A stretch of 64,000 nt of DNA. Origin: Patiria miniata. Its lineage: Eukaryota > Echinodermata > Asteroidea > Valvatida > Asterinidae. The position numbers were made by a program, and so were the translations under genes. Location of the stretch: contig NW_024037071.1 in assembly GCF_015706575.1 (NCBI RefSeq), positions 9,103,774 through 9,167,773 of the forward strand, in the 5' to 3' direction. Positions 56,694 through 64,000 of this stretch are shown here, in pieces (position 1 is the stretch's first letter; each line of letters begins with the position of its first letter). The notes under the pieces are model-generated. The model was not told where the DNA came from. It ran no database searches and saw only the letters and a list, made by a program, of their open reading frames with translations.

Positions 56694-56900
56694 ATTCGCT
56701 CCTTTCACGCCTCCACCATAGGCATGCAAGGCCTCGATCGGGTAACTTTACACAATGAATATAGCCGGTTCAGTGATTCCCGCCTCGGGGTTCAGTGAAA
56801 TTCTGTGTATACACGGGAATCACTAAACAGGTTATTTTTATTGTGTAAATTCGCAAGATCGAGGCTCTGGATGCCATGGCCGAGCATGAAAAGAGCGAAT
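56694..56900. mobile_element. Palindromic MITE family B, copy 2
   Basis: It has the same layout as 15,393-15,603: ATTCGCTCCTTTCACGCC, GCCTCGATCGGGTAACTTTA, central GTGATTCCCGCC, then ATTGTGTAAATTCGCAAGAT and AAGAGCGAAT. It lies directly downstream of the RTE tail. A related partial arm follows near 56,990-57,040. Confidence 0.82.
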
Positions 56901-57139
56901 TGCTGCACAGAGGAGTTTTTCATAATGTTGTGCGCTGACTAGTGCACGCGGAGCGTGTCCCGAATTGGTCACACCACACATGCGATTTTTTAAGGCTTTA
57001 GCCATAGGCTACCCATACAGGACCTCGTCCGTGGTCTTTTCTCTATGGGCTACCAAACAGACATTATGTGGGCCTTCATTATGCCCATTTTCCCACCTGA
57101 CGATAATGTTTCCAACTAATCTTTTCAGGAGCTTTCGTG

Positions 57140-57262
57140 ATGGAAATGTCCAGAGAGTACATGAAACTTTTGAAGGATTCAAGAGACGATAATTATAGAG
57201 TGTATTCGGGCCGATGGTGGATACTGTCGACCTTGTCAGCTGCAGCAGTATCAAACGGAATG
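57140..57262 (+). CDS. First coding exon A of an SLC49/FLVCR-like MFS transporter
   Basis: ATG GAA ATG TCC begins 41 codons: a short charged cytosolic N terminus (SREYMKLLKDSRDDN), then YRVYSGRWWILSTLSAAAVS and NGM, which is the start of transmembrane segment 1. The pattern Y-x-x-x-R-W-x-x-L-x-x-x-S-x-x-x-x-x-N-x-M is that of the SLC49 (FLVCR/MFSD7) branch of the major facilitator superfamily, which carries small solutes such as haem, choline or other metabolites across membranes. Donor GTAAGT follows at phase 0. A likely 3' splice site (CTTTTCAG) at 57,121-57,128 implies an upstream non-coding exon. No second coding exon is found before exon B at 62,421. Confidence 0.6.
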
Positions 57263-58035
57263 GTAAGTTATATTTTTTTATCACTTCTCTCACAAACGCA
57301 TATGTGCGTGTCAACGTGCGCTAGTCTTGGAATTTGATTAGGCCCATGTCCCCTAATTGCAGCTGGTGTAATGTTGATGTGCCCTAACGTGGCACACTTT
57401 GATTTTTCTCCTGTAGCGCCTAGCTAGCGCAAAAGTTGTAACTGAAATTTCACAGAAAGTGAAATTTTATCAAGTTCTAAACACTCTCGTTCATAAATCA
57501 CGAGTTTATCTACGCGTTACAAAGTTAGAAGAATGACTTATTTCGGCGTAATTTTCAGATTCCATTTCGAAGCGTACGGTGAACCCTTCGAACAGGTCCT
57601 CCTATAAGAAAATAATTTTCTGACAAACTTCTAGTTGGGTGTGTCAGTAGAGATACATTTCTTCTTTTGTAGTACTTTTTCCCGCGTTATAACTAATCGA
57701 AACAGACCTAAGAACATGTTTTAATGACTTTTTTAGAGTAGAGAGGTGGATCCACTTTGTTTATTTTATATTAAAGTCAAAAATTTATCAACTTTACAGA
57801 ATTTTTTTAAATGTTAATGTCGAATTTTCAGAGATTTGTTCAAGTGCGCCATGTTAAGGAACACTCAGCAAATTTTGTGCCAAATTTCCGGACGCCACCG
57901 TTTTTGAATTTCGGATTGAATTTTATGACACCGAAATTGTTCACAGAAGAGAAATAGCAAGCATTAATAAGGGGATAGCACCAGTATTTCACTGAATGGA
58001 TTTGAAGGCAGTCAACAAAGAAGTTGGGCAACACT
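57263..58035. other. Intronic sequence, nothing recognised
   Basis: AT-rich, with no exon resembling an MFS segment and no repeat ends, up to the long inverted repeat. Confidence 0.4.
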
Positions 58036-58690
58036 ACATGGGGAAAGTTGGGGGAAAGAAAGGGTATCGTGAACCCTCGGAAATCAATTCCTAATTGATG
58101 TCTTTAGGTCAGAAAAATGCGTAGAAAACGATTTGTTATGTTAAAAAAATTCAAAAAATGTCCCACGCATTGTTTTTATGCAAATTAGTGCCGCCATTAC
58201 CGAAAAATCTATCGTTCACTATATCTCAGCTAATATTGCAGATAACTGAACGAATAAGGTGTCTAAACCCATTTTTTTTTTCAGGGTCAAAGATCACAAT
58301 AAAACTATTCTGGAAATGGCAACATGTGTCTGTGGCATAAGAATTTGCAAATTAGTGCCGCCATCACCGGAAAACCATGTTTTTTGGTCATACCCCGGCC
58401 AATATTGCACATCACTTCACAAGTAATGTGTCTAAACCCATGTTTTGAGGGTCAAATATCATTCTAAGACCATTCCTGAAGTAAATATGTGTGTCATGTG
58501 TGTCCTTCGCATGTAAATACGTAAATTATAAAGTGCCGATTTATTTGATTTTTAGCCAATATGTCATCCAATATTGCGGCTAATATTGACAGGTTTTTTT
58601 GAGGGCAATACTTTCGCAAGGTTATCTTTCAATTCTCATTCTTTTTCTCATTCCTGATAAGCAGTAGTGATTAAAGTTGATTTTAAGCCA
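58036..58690 (+). repeat. Left arm of a ~1.37-kb inverted repeat
   Basis: The outermost pairing is GGGGGAAAGAAAGGGTATCG here with CGATACCCCCTTCTTCCC near 59,382-59,400. Further pairs are TGCAAATTAGTGCCGCCATT against AATGGCGGCACTAATTTGCA, GTGTCTAAACCCATGTTTTG against AAAACATGGGTTTAGACACC, and TAAGCAGTAGTGAT against ATCACTACTGCTTA. Within the arm, the ~200-bp block starting GCAAATTAGTGCCGCCAT is itself repeated. Confidence 0.93.
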
Positions 58691-58744
58691 TTATATGCAA
58701 AAGAAACTGTAATAGGAGCGCAGATGTACATATGATGTGCATAG

Positions 58745-59405
58745 ATAGCTTAAAATAAACTTTTATCACTACTGCTTATCTGGAATAGGGAAAAGAATCG
58801 GAAATTGAAAGTAAAATTGCGAAAGTATCGCCCTCAAAAACCCCTCTGTGGACATTAGCTGAAATATTGGCTGAGATATTGGCTAAAAAAGCAAATTTCT
58901 GATAAACCAGCACTTTAGAATTTACATATTTACCGTATGCCAAGGACACACTTGACTTACATATACTTTTGGAATGGTCTAAGAATGAAACTTGACACTT
59001 AAAACATGGGTTTAGACACCTTACTTGTGTAGTTATGAGCAATATTGGCCGAGATATGGCCCCCCAAAAAATGATTTTTCGGTAAAGGCGGCACTAATTT
59101 GCATATTCCTATGCCACAGACACATGTAATCACTTCCAGAACTGAACAGTCTTATTGTGATCTCTGACCCTGAAAACATAGGTTAAGACACATTTTATTC
59201 GTTCAGTTATCTGCAATATTGGCTGAGATACAGTGAAAAAAAAAAATCGGTAATGGCGGCACTAATTTGCATAAAAACAATACATGGGACATTTTTCAAG
59301 TTCTTAACATACTAAATCGTTTTCTAGGTATTTTTCCTGACCTAGAGACGTCGATTAGAAATTGATTTCCGAGGGCGCACGATACCCCCTTCTTCCCACC
59401 CAACT
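58745..59405 (-). repeat. Right arm of the ~1.37-kb inverted repeat
   Basis: This is the reverse complement of 58,036-58,690 with scattered substitutions and small indels, separated from it by only ~55 bases. It ends beside a family C fragment. Confidence 0.93.
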
Positions 59406-59480
59406 GATAGTGGAGGGAGGAGGCTTGTACCATCTGTCGATGGGGGCGCTGTTCAAAACGGATATACACACTACGGACGG
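59405..59480. repeat. Family C end fragment
   Basis: GGCTTGTACCATCTGTCGAT and GGGGGCGCTGTTCAAAACGG, the inverted form of the family C right end at 17,265-17,305. Confidence 0.65.
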
Positions 59481-59974
59481 TATGGTTGCAGACCAGTAAA
59501 TAAGCTGTCATAAACCCCAATGATAAATGCCCCCACTTCAGAAATTCAGGAAAAATACTTACAACTCTCCAAGGTGTTCAAGATACATATCAAATTAAAC
59601 CTTATTTCATCATCTTTCATTTTCTTTTCAATTTTTTTTTTTTTGAGGGGGGTAAACCAATGATTTTTAGGAGAAATTTCCATCCGAAGATGATCACCCC
59701 TTAAAATAGTCCTGAAGCCCATCGCCTTTTTGAAAAACGATGCCTACACTCCATTGCAAACTAGAGCGATTTTAGGGCCCTATTTTCATCCAAATTGCAC
59801 AGAACTTCAAGCTCACAGTCCTATCCTGTGCACGGCTCCCACCCATATTTTTTTTACAAACCCTCAAGTTCATGGCCCACAACATGCTCAAATACCGAAG
59901 AATTTGAGGGCATGCAAATCGTGATTTGGACGGCGTAGGCAATTTTGGACCGATTTACTGGCCTGCAATTACCA
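59481..59974. mobile_element. Repeat family D, copy 2
   Basis: The inverted ends TATGGTTGCAGACCAGTAAA and ATTTACTGGCCTGCAATTAC bound ~490 bp. The interior GATGATCACCCCTTAAAATAG, CCATTGCAAACTAGAGCGAT, CTCAAGTTCATGGCCCACA and TTTGAGGGCATGCAAATCGT is shared with the other D copies. No ORF of note. Confidence 0.85.
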
Positions 59975-60200
59975 TGTGGGGGTTTACAGGGCAATTTGTG
60001 CGAAATTTAAAAAAAAACACCCGCTGGCACTAAAAAGGGCACTTTTGTTGTGAAAAGGGCACTTGTTCAAACAAAGGAGGGGCACTCTTTACAATATGGG
60101 GGGGGGGGGGCAGGGGTAAGCGCTGATGAAAAATGGCATTTGAATGGAAAAGGGCATCGGGGGTAAATCCCCCCCCCCCCCCACCGCTGGCTACGCCTAT
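59975..60200. repeat. Family C repeat between two D copies
   Basis: AAAAGGGCACTTTTG, AAAAGGGCACTTGTTC, a G run, AAAAGGGCATCGGGGG, a C run and ACCGCTGGCTACGCCTAT. It has the same words as 17,001-17,312. Confidence 0.75.
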
Positions 60201-60680
60201 AGGGTTGCAGACCAGTAAATAAACTGCCATAGACCCCAATGATAAATGCCCCCTCTTCAAAAATTCAGCAAAAAATACTCACAACTCTCCAAGGTATTCG
60301 AGACACACATCAAATTAAAGCTAATTAAATCATCTTTCATTTTCTTTTCAATTTTCGGGGGTTAACTGATGACTTTTAGGAGAAATTTCCATCGGAAGAT
60401 GATCACCCCTTAAGATGGTCCTGAAGTCCATCGCCATTTTGAAAACCGTACACTCCATTGCAAAAAAGAGCGCTCAGTTTTAGGGCTCCAACTTCATCCA
60501 AATTGCAGAGAACTACAAGCTCACAGTCCTGTGCACGGCTTACGCCCACATCTTTTTTTTTTACAAACCCTCAAGTTCATGGCCCACAATATGCTCAAAT
60601 AACGAAGAATTTGAGGGCATGCAGATCGTGATATGGCCGGCGTAGGCGATTTTGGACCGATTACTGGCCTGCAACCATAG
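60201..60680. mobile_element. Repeat family D, copy 3
   Basis: The ends GGTTGCAGACCAGTAAATAA and TTACTGGCCTGCAACCATAG are clean inverted repeats. The interior is nearly collinear with copy 2. Confidence 0.87.
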
Positions 60681-61024
60681 ATAGTCCAAAAAGGAAACCA
60701 AATGGTGGCCCTATGTTTGGAAGACGTTCTGCATGTGGCGCTTCCAGATCTAAAAAAAAGAAGATATCTCATTTATTGACGTGTGCACCTTTTTACCATT
60801 TATATTTTTTTGTGAATTTTATGGCTCGCTCTTGAAGAAGGTAAGGGAGGCTGAAGGTAGGGCTGGGGATGAGCTTGATGGAAGGGGATCAGCATTCAGG
60901 CTGATTTGCCAACGTGTAGGTGTCAAATTTTTTTAATGCCAACAATTGTCCTTACACGTATGTACAACACATCATCACTATTACCACACTTCCCCCCCCC
61001 CCCTACTTACCCCAATACTTTTAG

Positions 61025-61170
61025 AGGTGATCATCTTTGGATAGAATTTTCTCCCAGGAGTCATTGGGTAACCCCCAAAAAATTGAAGAAAAAATGACAG
61101 CTGATGAAATAAGCTTTGATTAATACGTTTAAATTGATGCGTGTCTCAAACCACTTGGAGAGTTATGAGC
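61025..61170. repeat. Repeat family D, inverted fragment
   Basis: GGTGATCATCTTTGGATAGA, GACAGCTGATGAAATAAGC and CTTGGAGAGTTATGAGCATT are reverse complements of family D interior words. Confidence 0.7.
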
Positions 61171-61289
61171 ATTTTAAATAATTTTGGATGGTGTGCGTAA
61201 TTATCACTGAAGTCTATTGCAGTTTATTTACTGGTATGATACTTTCTTTTGTGTCGGCCATACCTCAAAAAAAAAAACACATTTTAGTC

Positions 61290-61895
61290 TGTTTCTCTGA
61301 CCTGAAAATTCTCCGACGCCCCAACGTCTATGTTATAGTAGGTCAGGCAGCCACCACCGGGTTAACAAATAAACATGATGGCCCTTTTTAAAAGCTCGAC
61401 TTCGTTTCCGCTTTGGCTTTATCATTAAAGCATTTAATGTCCCGATCAAATTACAAACAAAATCACTTGTTTCATATATCACTACATTTTGATTTCCCTG
61501 TAAGAAAAACATTAAGCTGTTGAGCTGTTGATGTTGGGCTGGAGCCTTCAAGATAGGAACCCAAAAAGCAGGCGAAGCCGAAATGGAGAGGACGTCAAGA
61601 TTTGAAATACACTTAGTAACCGTCGTCAGATTCAAAACAAGCAAAGCTCGCGCTGGCACGATCCAAATGCATATTATGATGACCTGAACATGTACGTTGA
61701 AATTCAATTGTTTTTTAATGCACGTAATGAATATAATCAACTCATGGGTTTTTTTTTATTAAGTAAATACCCAGGCAATGTCGACGGAAAACGGGAGGCA
61801 TTCCTCCCGTTTGTATAGTCACTTGCCGTGGCGGCTGCCTGACCTTAGATTCATCGGAATAGTCAGAATCTTTGGTCTGGGATCCAGACTAATAG
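61290..61895. mobile_element. Repeat family E, copy 2, with inverted ends
   Basis: The left end (TAGTCTGTTTCTCTGACCTG ... GGTCAGGCAGCCACCAC) pairs with the right end (GTGGCGGCTGCCTGACC ... GGATCCAGACTA). The interior matches 30,513-30,965. There is a small hairpin GGGAGGCATTCCTCCC near 61,795. Confidence 0.75.
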
Positions 61896-62325
61896 GCTTA
61901 TTGAGATTGCTCAGTGAGAATTATTATAATTTCTGCTCATGCGCTGTGGTTTTGCCAAGGCCGAATATTTGCTTAGCTTACTTATGAATGGCTTCACACA
62001 ATAGCGCAGCCTAGACTGGCCACGCACCGGCTAGTATTTTCACTGGTTACAAAGGTCGATTTTTGTAGCGTGTACAGAGCCACGCCCACACGCTCGCTCG
62101 GGGCCGGGCATATTCAATAGCATTGGCAGAATTCCCTTCGCATTCTTAATATTGTTTAATAATTGGCCAGATATGTGGCGTGACTGTGCTATGCATGATG
62201 AGTAATCATCGTCTTGAATAGGAACATTTGAATCGGTTGTAATATATTATCACCGTGTTTTGGAAGCGTGTGACAAGCGGGTACAGTGTTAGCACGTGTT
62301 GTGTACGAGAAATCGGCGTGTGAGC

Positions 62326-62349
62326 ATGTACATGTACATGTACATGTAC
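62326..62349. repeat. (ACATGT) palindromic microsatellite
   Basis: ACATGTACATGTACATGTAC about 70 bases before exon B. Such tracts are common in these genomes. Confidence 0.8.
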
Positions 62350-62420
62350 TACGGGAATACGGGATAAACAAACGCAGACACACAGGTCCGAGTGTATGTT
62401 GACAACGAACCGATCCGAAC

Positions 62421-62606
62421 ATGGAGAATCTTGGAATAGAAATGAGCACTCCGTCTACCGAGGAGTTTGATATGGACCGAAACGGCTCACCGACCCATGT
62501 CAACGTGGAACTAGTGGACGGAGGGGGCAAGCCTAGCTACAGGTTGTACAAGATGAGATGGTGGGTGTTGGCCACCTTATCGGTATTGAACTTCTCAAAC
62601 GCCATG
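62421..62606 (+). CDS. First coding exon B of an SLC49/FLVCR-like MFS transporter
   Basis: 62 codons from MENLGIEMSTPSTEEFDMD (acidic cytosolic N terminus) to YRLYKMRWWVLATLSVLNFS and NAM, again the start of transmembrane segment 1. Donor GTGAGT at phase 0. The R-W-W-x-L-x-T-L-S ... S-N-x-M signature matches exon A and the SLC49 branch of MFS transporters, plasma or organelle membrane proteins with 12 helices. The remaining exons must lie to the right of the window. Exons A and B end at the same codon, so they are either alternative first exons of one gene or the starts of tandem duplicates. Confidence 0.65.
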
Positions 62607-64000
62607 GTGAGTATATAGCCTGTACGTGTACATGTACACATGATGACAGTGTCCTGCGTGCGTGTGGCATGGGGAAAGCCTCTTCGTACACAATGGAGGT
62701 TTCATGAATAGATCCATAAAATTAAGCAGACCATTTCAATAATCGCAGAATATTGTGCAACCTAAATTTGACGTACTGTATACATGTACATTATTTTTTA
62801 ACAATATTGTTGACAGCTGTGATGTGAGATTGTGCGTTTTTAACACCCGAGGGGTGCATGGGATAGCGGTTACCCGAGGCGTGGCCAAGGGCCAGTGTGG
62901 TACTTATATTAATACATTTATATTATTGACAGAGCGTGTGCACAGCAGGTGAATCACTATTTTTCTTTTTATTATTATTATTATTATTTTTGGCAAATCC
63001 GGTGTTCATTAATTTTTCAAAAACTGGTGGGCTTTGGAAATGCATACCTAGTTCCAGGACATCATCTTTTTCTCAAACGAACTGTGGGACTAAGTAAATT
63101 CTTATTTTGAGCAACCCCTTCCCCAAACCTGTCATAAATCATGTCTACTTTCAGACAATGCTGGTTATAGGTCCTCCCCAGCCCCCAAACCGAGATACGC
63201 TTCAAAAGCAAAAATCTAAATCAATAAATAAATCATTTATGATATCCGAAGCAGGATTGCGCTGTGGGATGCCGGGTCACGACTACATACATAATGTGCC
63301 CAGCCTGCTAGAAGTTATATATTAACTTCACGAATGTAATAATTACATGCATTAACGAGCGCAATATCATAAGCAGCATTTTAATAATGCTGCAAAAATC
63401 AGATGTTGCAGACGCGCTATCATGTATAGTGCGGTGGTTTTGAATTTCGGGTGTGACCACGCGTGTTGCTATGGCAACCAATCACACCATCCGGAACACC
63501 AGACGTATTAACAATTTATTAAAATGTTTAATCTATGGCTCTCGTTTCGCGGGGTTAGTTTATCTTTCGGTAACAATTGATTGCGTTGGACGCAATATGT
63601 TGGAGTTATGGGGGAAAAACCTGATTTATGAATTGGGGAGTACGTATCATTTCCCTATTCCGTGCGTGAAAGCAATATTTCTTAGTATCCTGGGGAATTT
63701 CCCTGACTCCTTGCATTCCATTTTTGAAATGTGAGGTAGATAGCACCATAATACTGCTGAATCTACCATGTACTATACTGCATTGTTATCGCAAGATGCC
63801 ATGCATATGGACTGAAACCAGATTTAACTTTCGTTTTGTATCGAGCCTAATCCTAACACCCTACAAAAAAATTACAACCCATTAACGGAAACGAAACGTT
63901 GCAGGGAAAGGATTCGGAGAATTCTGACCTTTTTTTTCCGATGCCTTATAATTTTTCTGATAAATGACACATATTTCCCTTTATCACCGAAGTAAAGTGC
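62607..64000. other. Intronic/flanking sequence, no further exon seen
   Basis: It contains an (ATT)n tract at 62,968-62,990 and AT-rich sequence. The 93-codon ORF at 63,453 has no recognised domain and is not supported. Confidence 0.45.
63465..63478. promoter_or_regulatory. Palindromic X-box (RFX-type) site
   Basis: GTTGCTATGGCAAC is a full match to the imperfect inverted repeat bound by RFX factors, followed at once by CAATCA. Similar words at 28,926, 29,130 and 43,032 belong to protease exon 1 coding sequence or relics, so only this one stands free of coding. Confidence 0.4.

Noticed and set aside
56100-56729. 209-codon reverse-strand ORF with a polyhistidine run
   Set aside because: The histidines are the (GAT)n tail read backwards and the rest is antisense of the RTE element.

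Overview
This window is animal nuclear DNA, most likely from a marine invertebrate deuterostome (echinoderm, hemichordate or cephalochordate; the sequence does not decide which). The evidence is genes split by GT-AG introns, secreted C-type lectins, a tRNA-derived SINE, an RTE-type LINE, many short inverted-repeat DNA elements and a large satellite array. There are no bacterial operons, rRNA genes or CRISPR arrays.

Layout. 1-12.3 kb is a tandem satellite with a monomer of about 219 bp. It includes a block of four nearly identical 7-monomer higher-order units of about 1,533 bp, and it decays into worn monomers up to about 13.9 kb. 12.4-21.6 kb is gene-poor and holds several short DNA transposons, some nested. 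21.6-30 kb and 38.1-44.1 kb are two copies of one segmental duplication. Each carries an uninterrupted lectin ORF on the + strand and the first exons of a secreted subtilisin/proteinase K-type protease on the - strand. In the right copy the protease is intact: 8 exons, 43,072 down to 32,514, 385 codons, Asp/His/Ser triad present. The right lectin lies inside its second intron on the opposite strand. In the left copy the protease remains only as broken exon 1 and 2 relics, one of them split by a hAT-like element, while the lectin ORF stays open.

44-57 kb holds dispersed repeats, a SINE with a Harbinger-type element in its tail, one unrecognised 181-codon ORF (48.2-48.8 kb, -) and a dead RTE retrotransposon ending in a GAT-rich tail. 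57-64 kb contains two first coding exons of an MFS transporter of SLC49/FLVCR type (57,140 and 62,421, +). Both stop at the same codon position with phase-0 donors. Between them lies a long inverted repeat with arms of about 650 bp that would fold into a double-stranded hairpin if transcribed.

The lectins and the protease are all predicted to be secreted and could act in mucosal or immune defence or digestion, but that is inference. All exon joins were made by reading splice sites and frames by eye; no alignment or database search was run.
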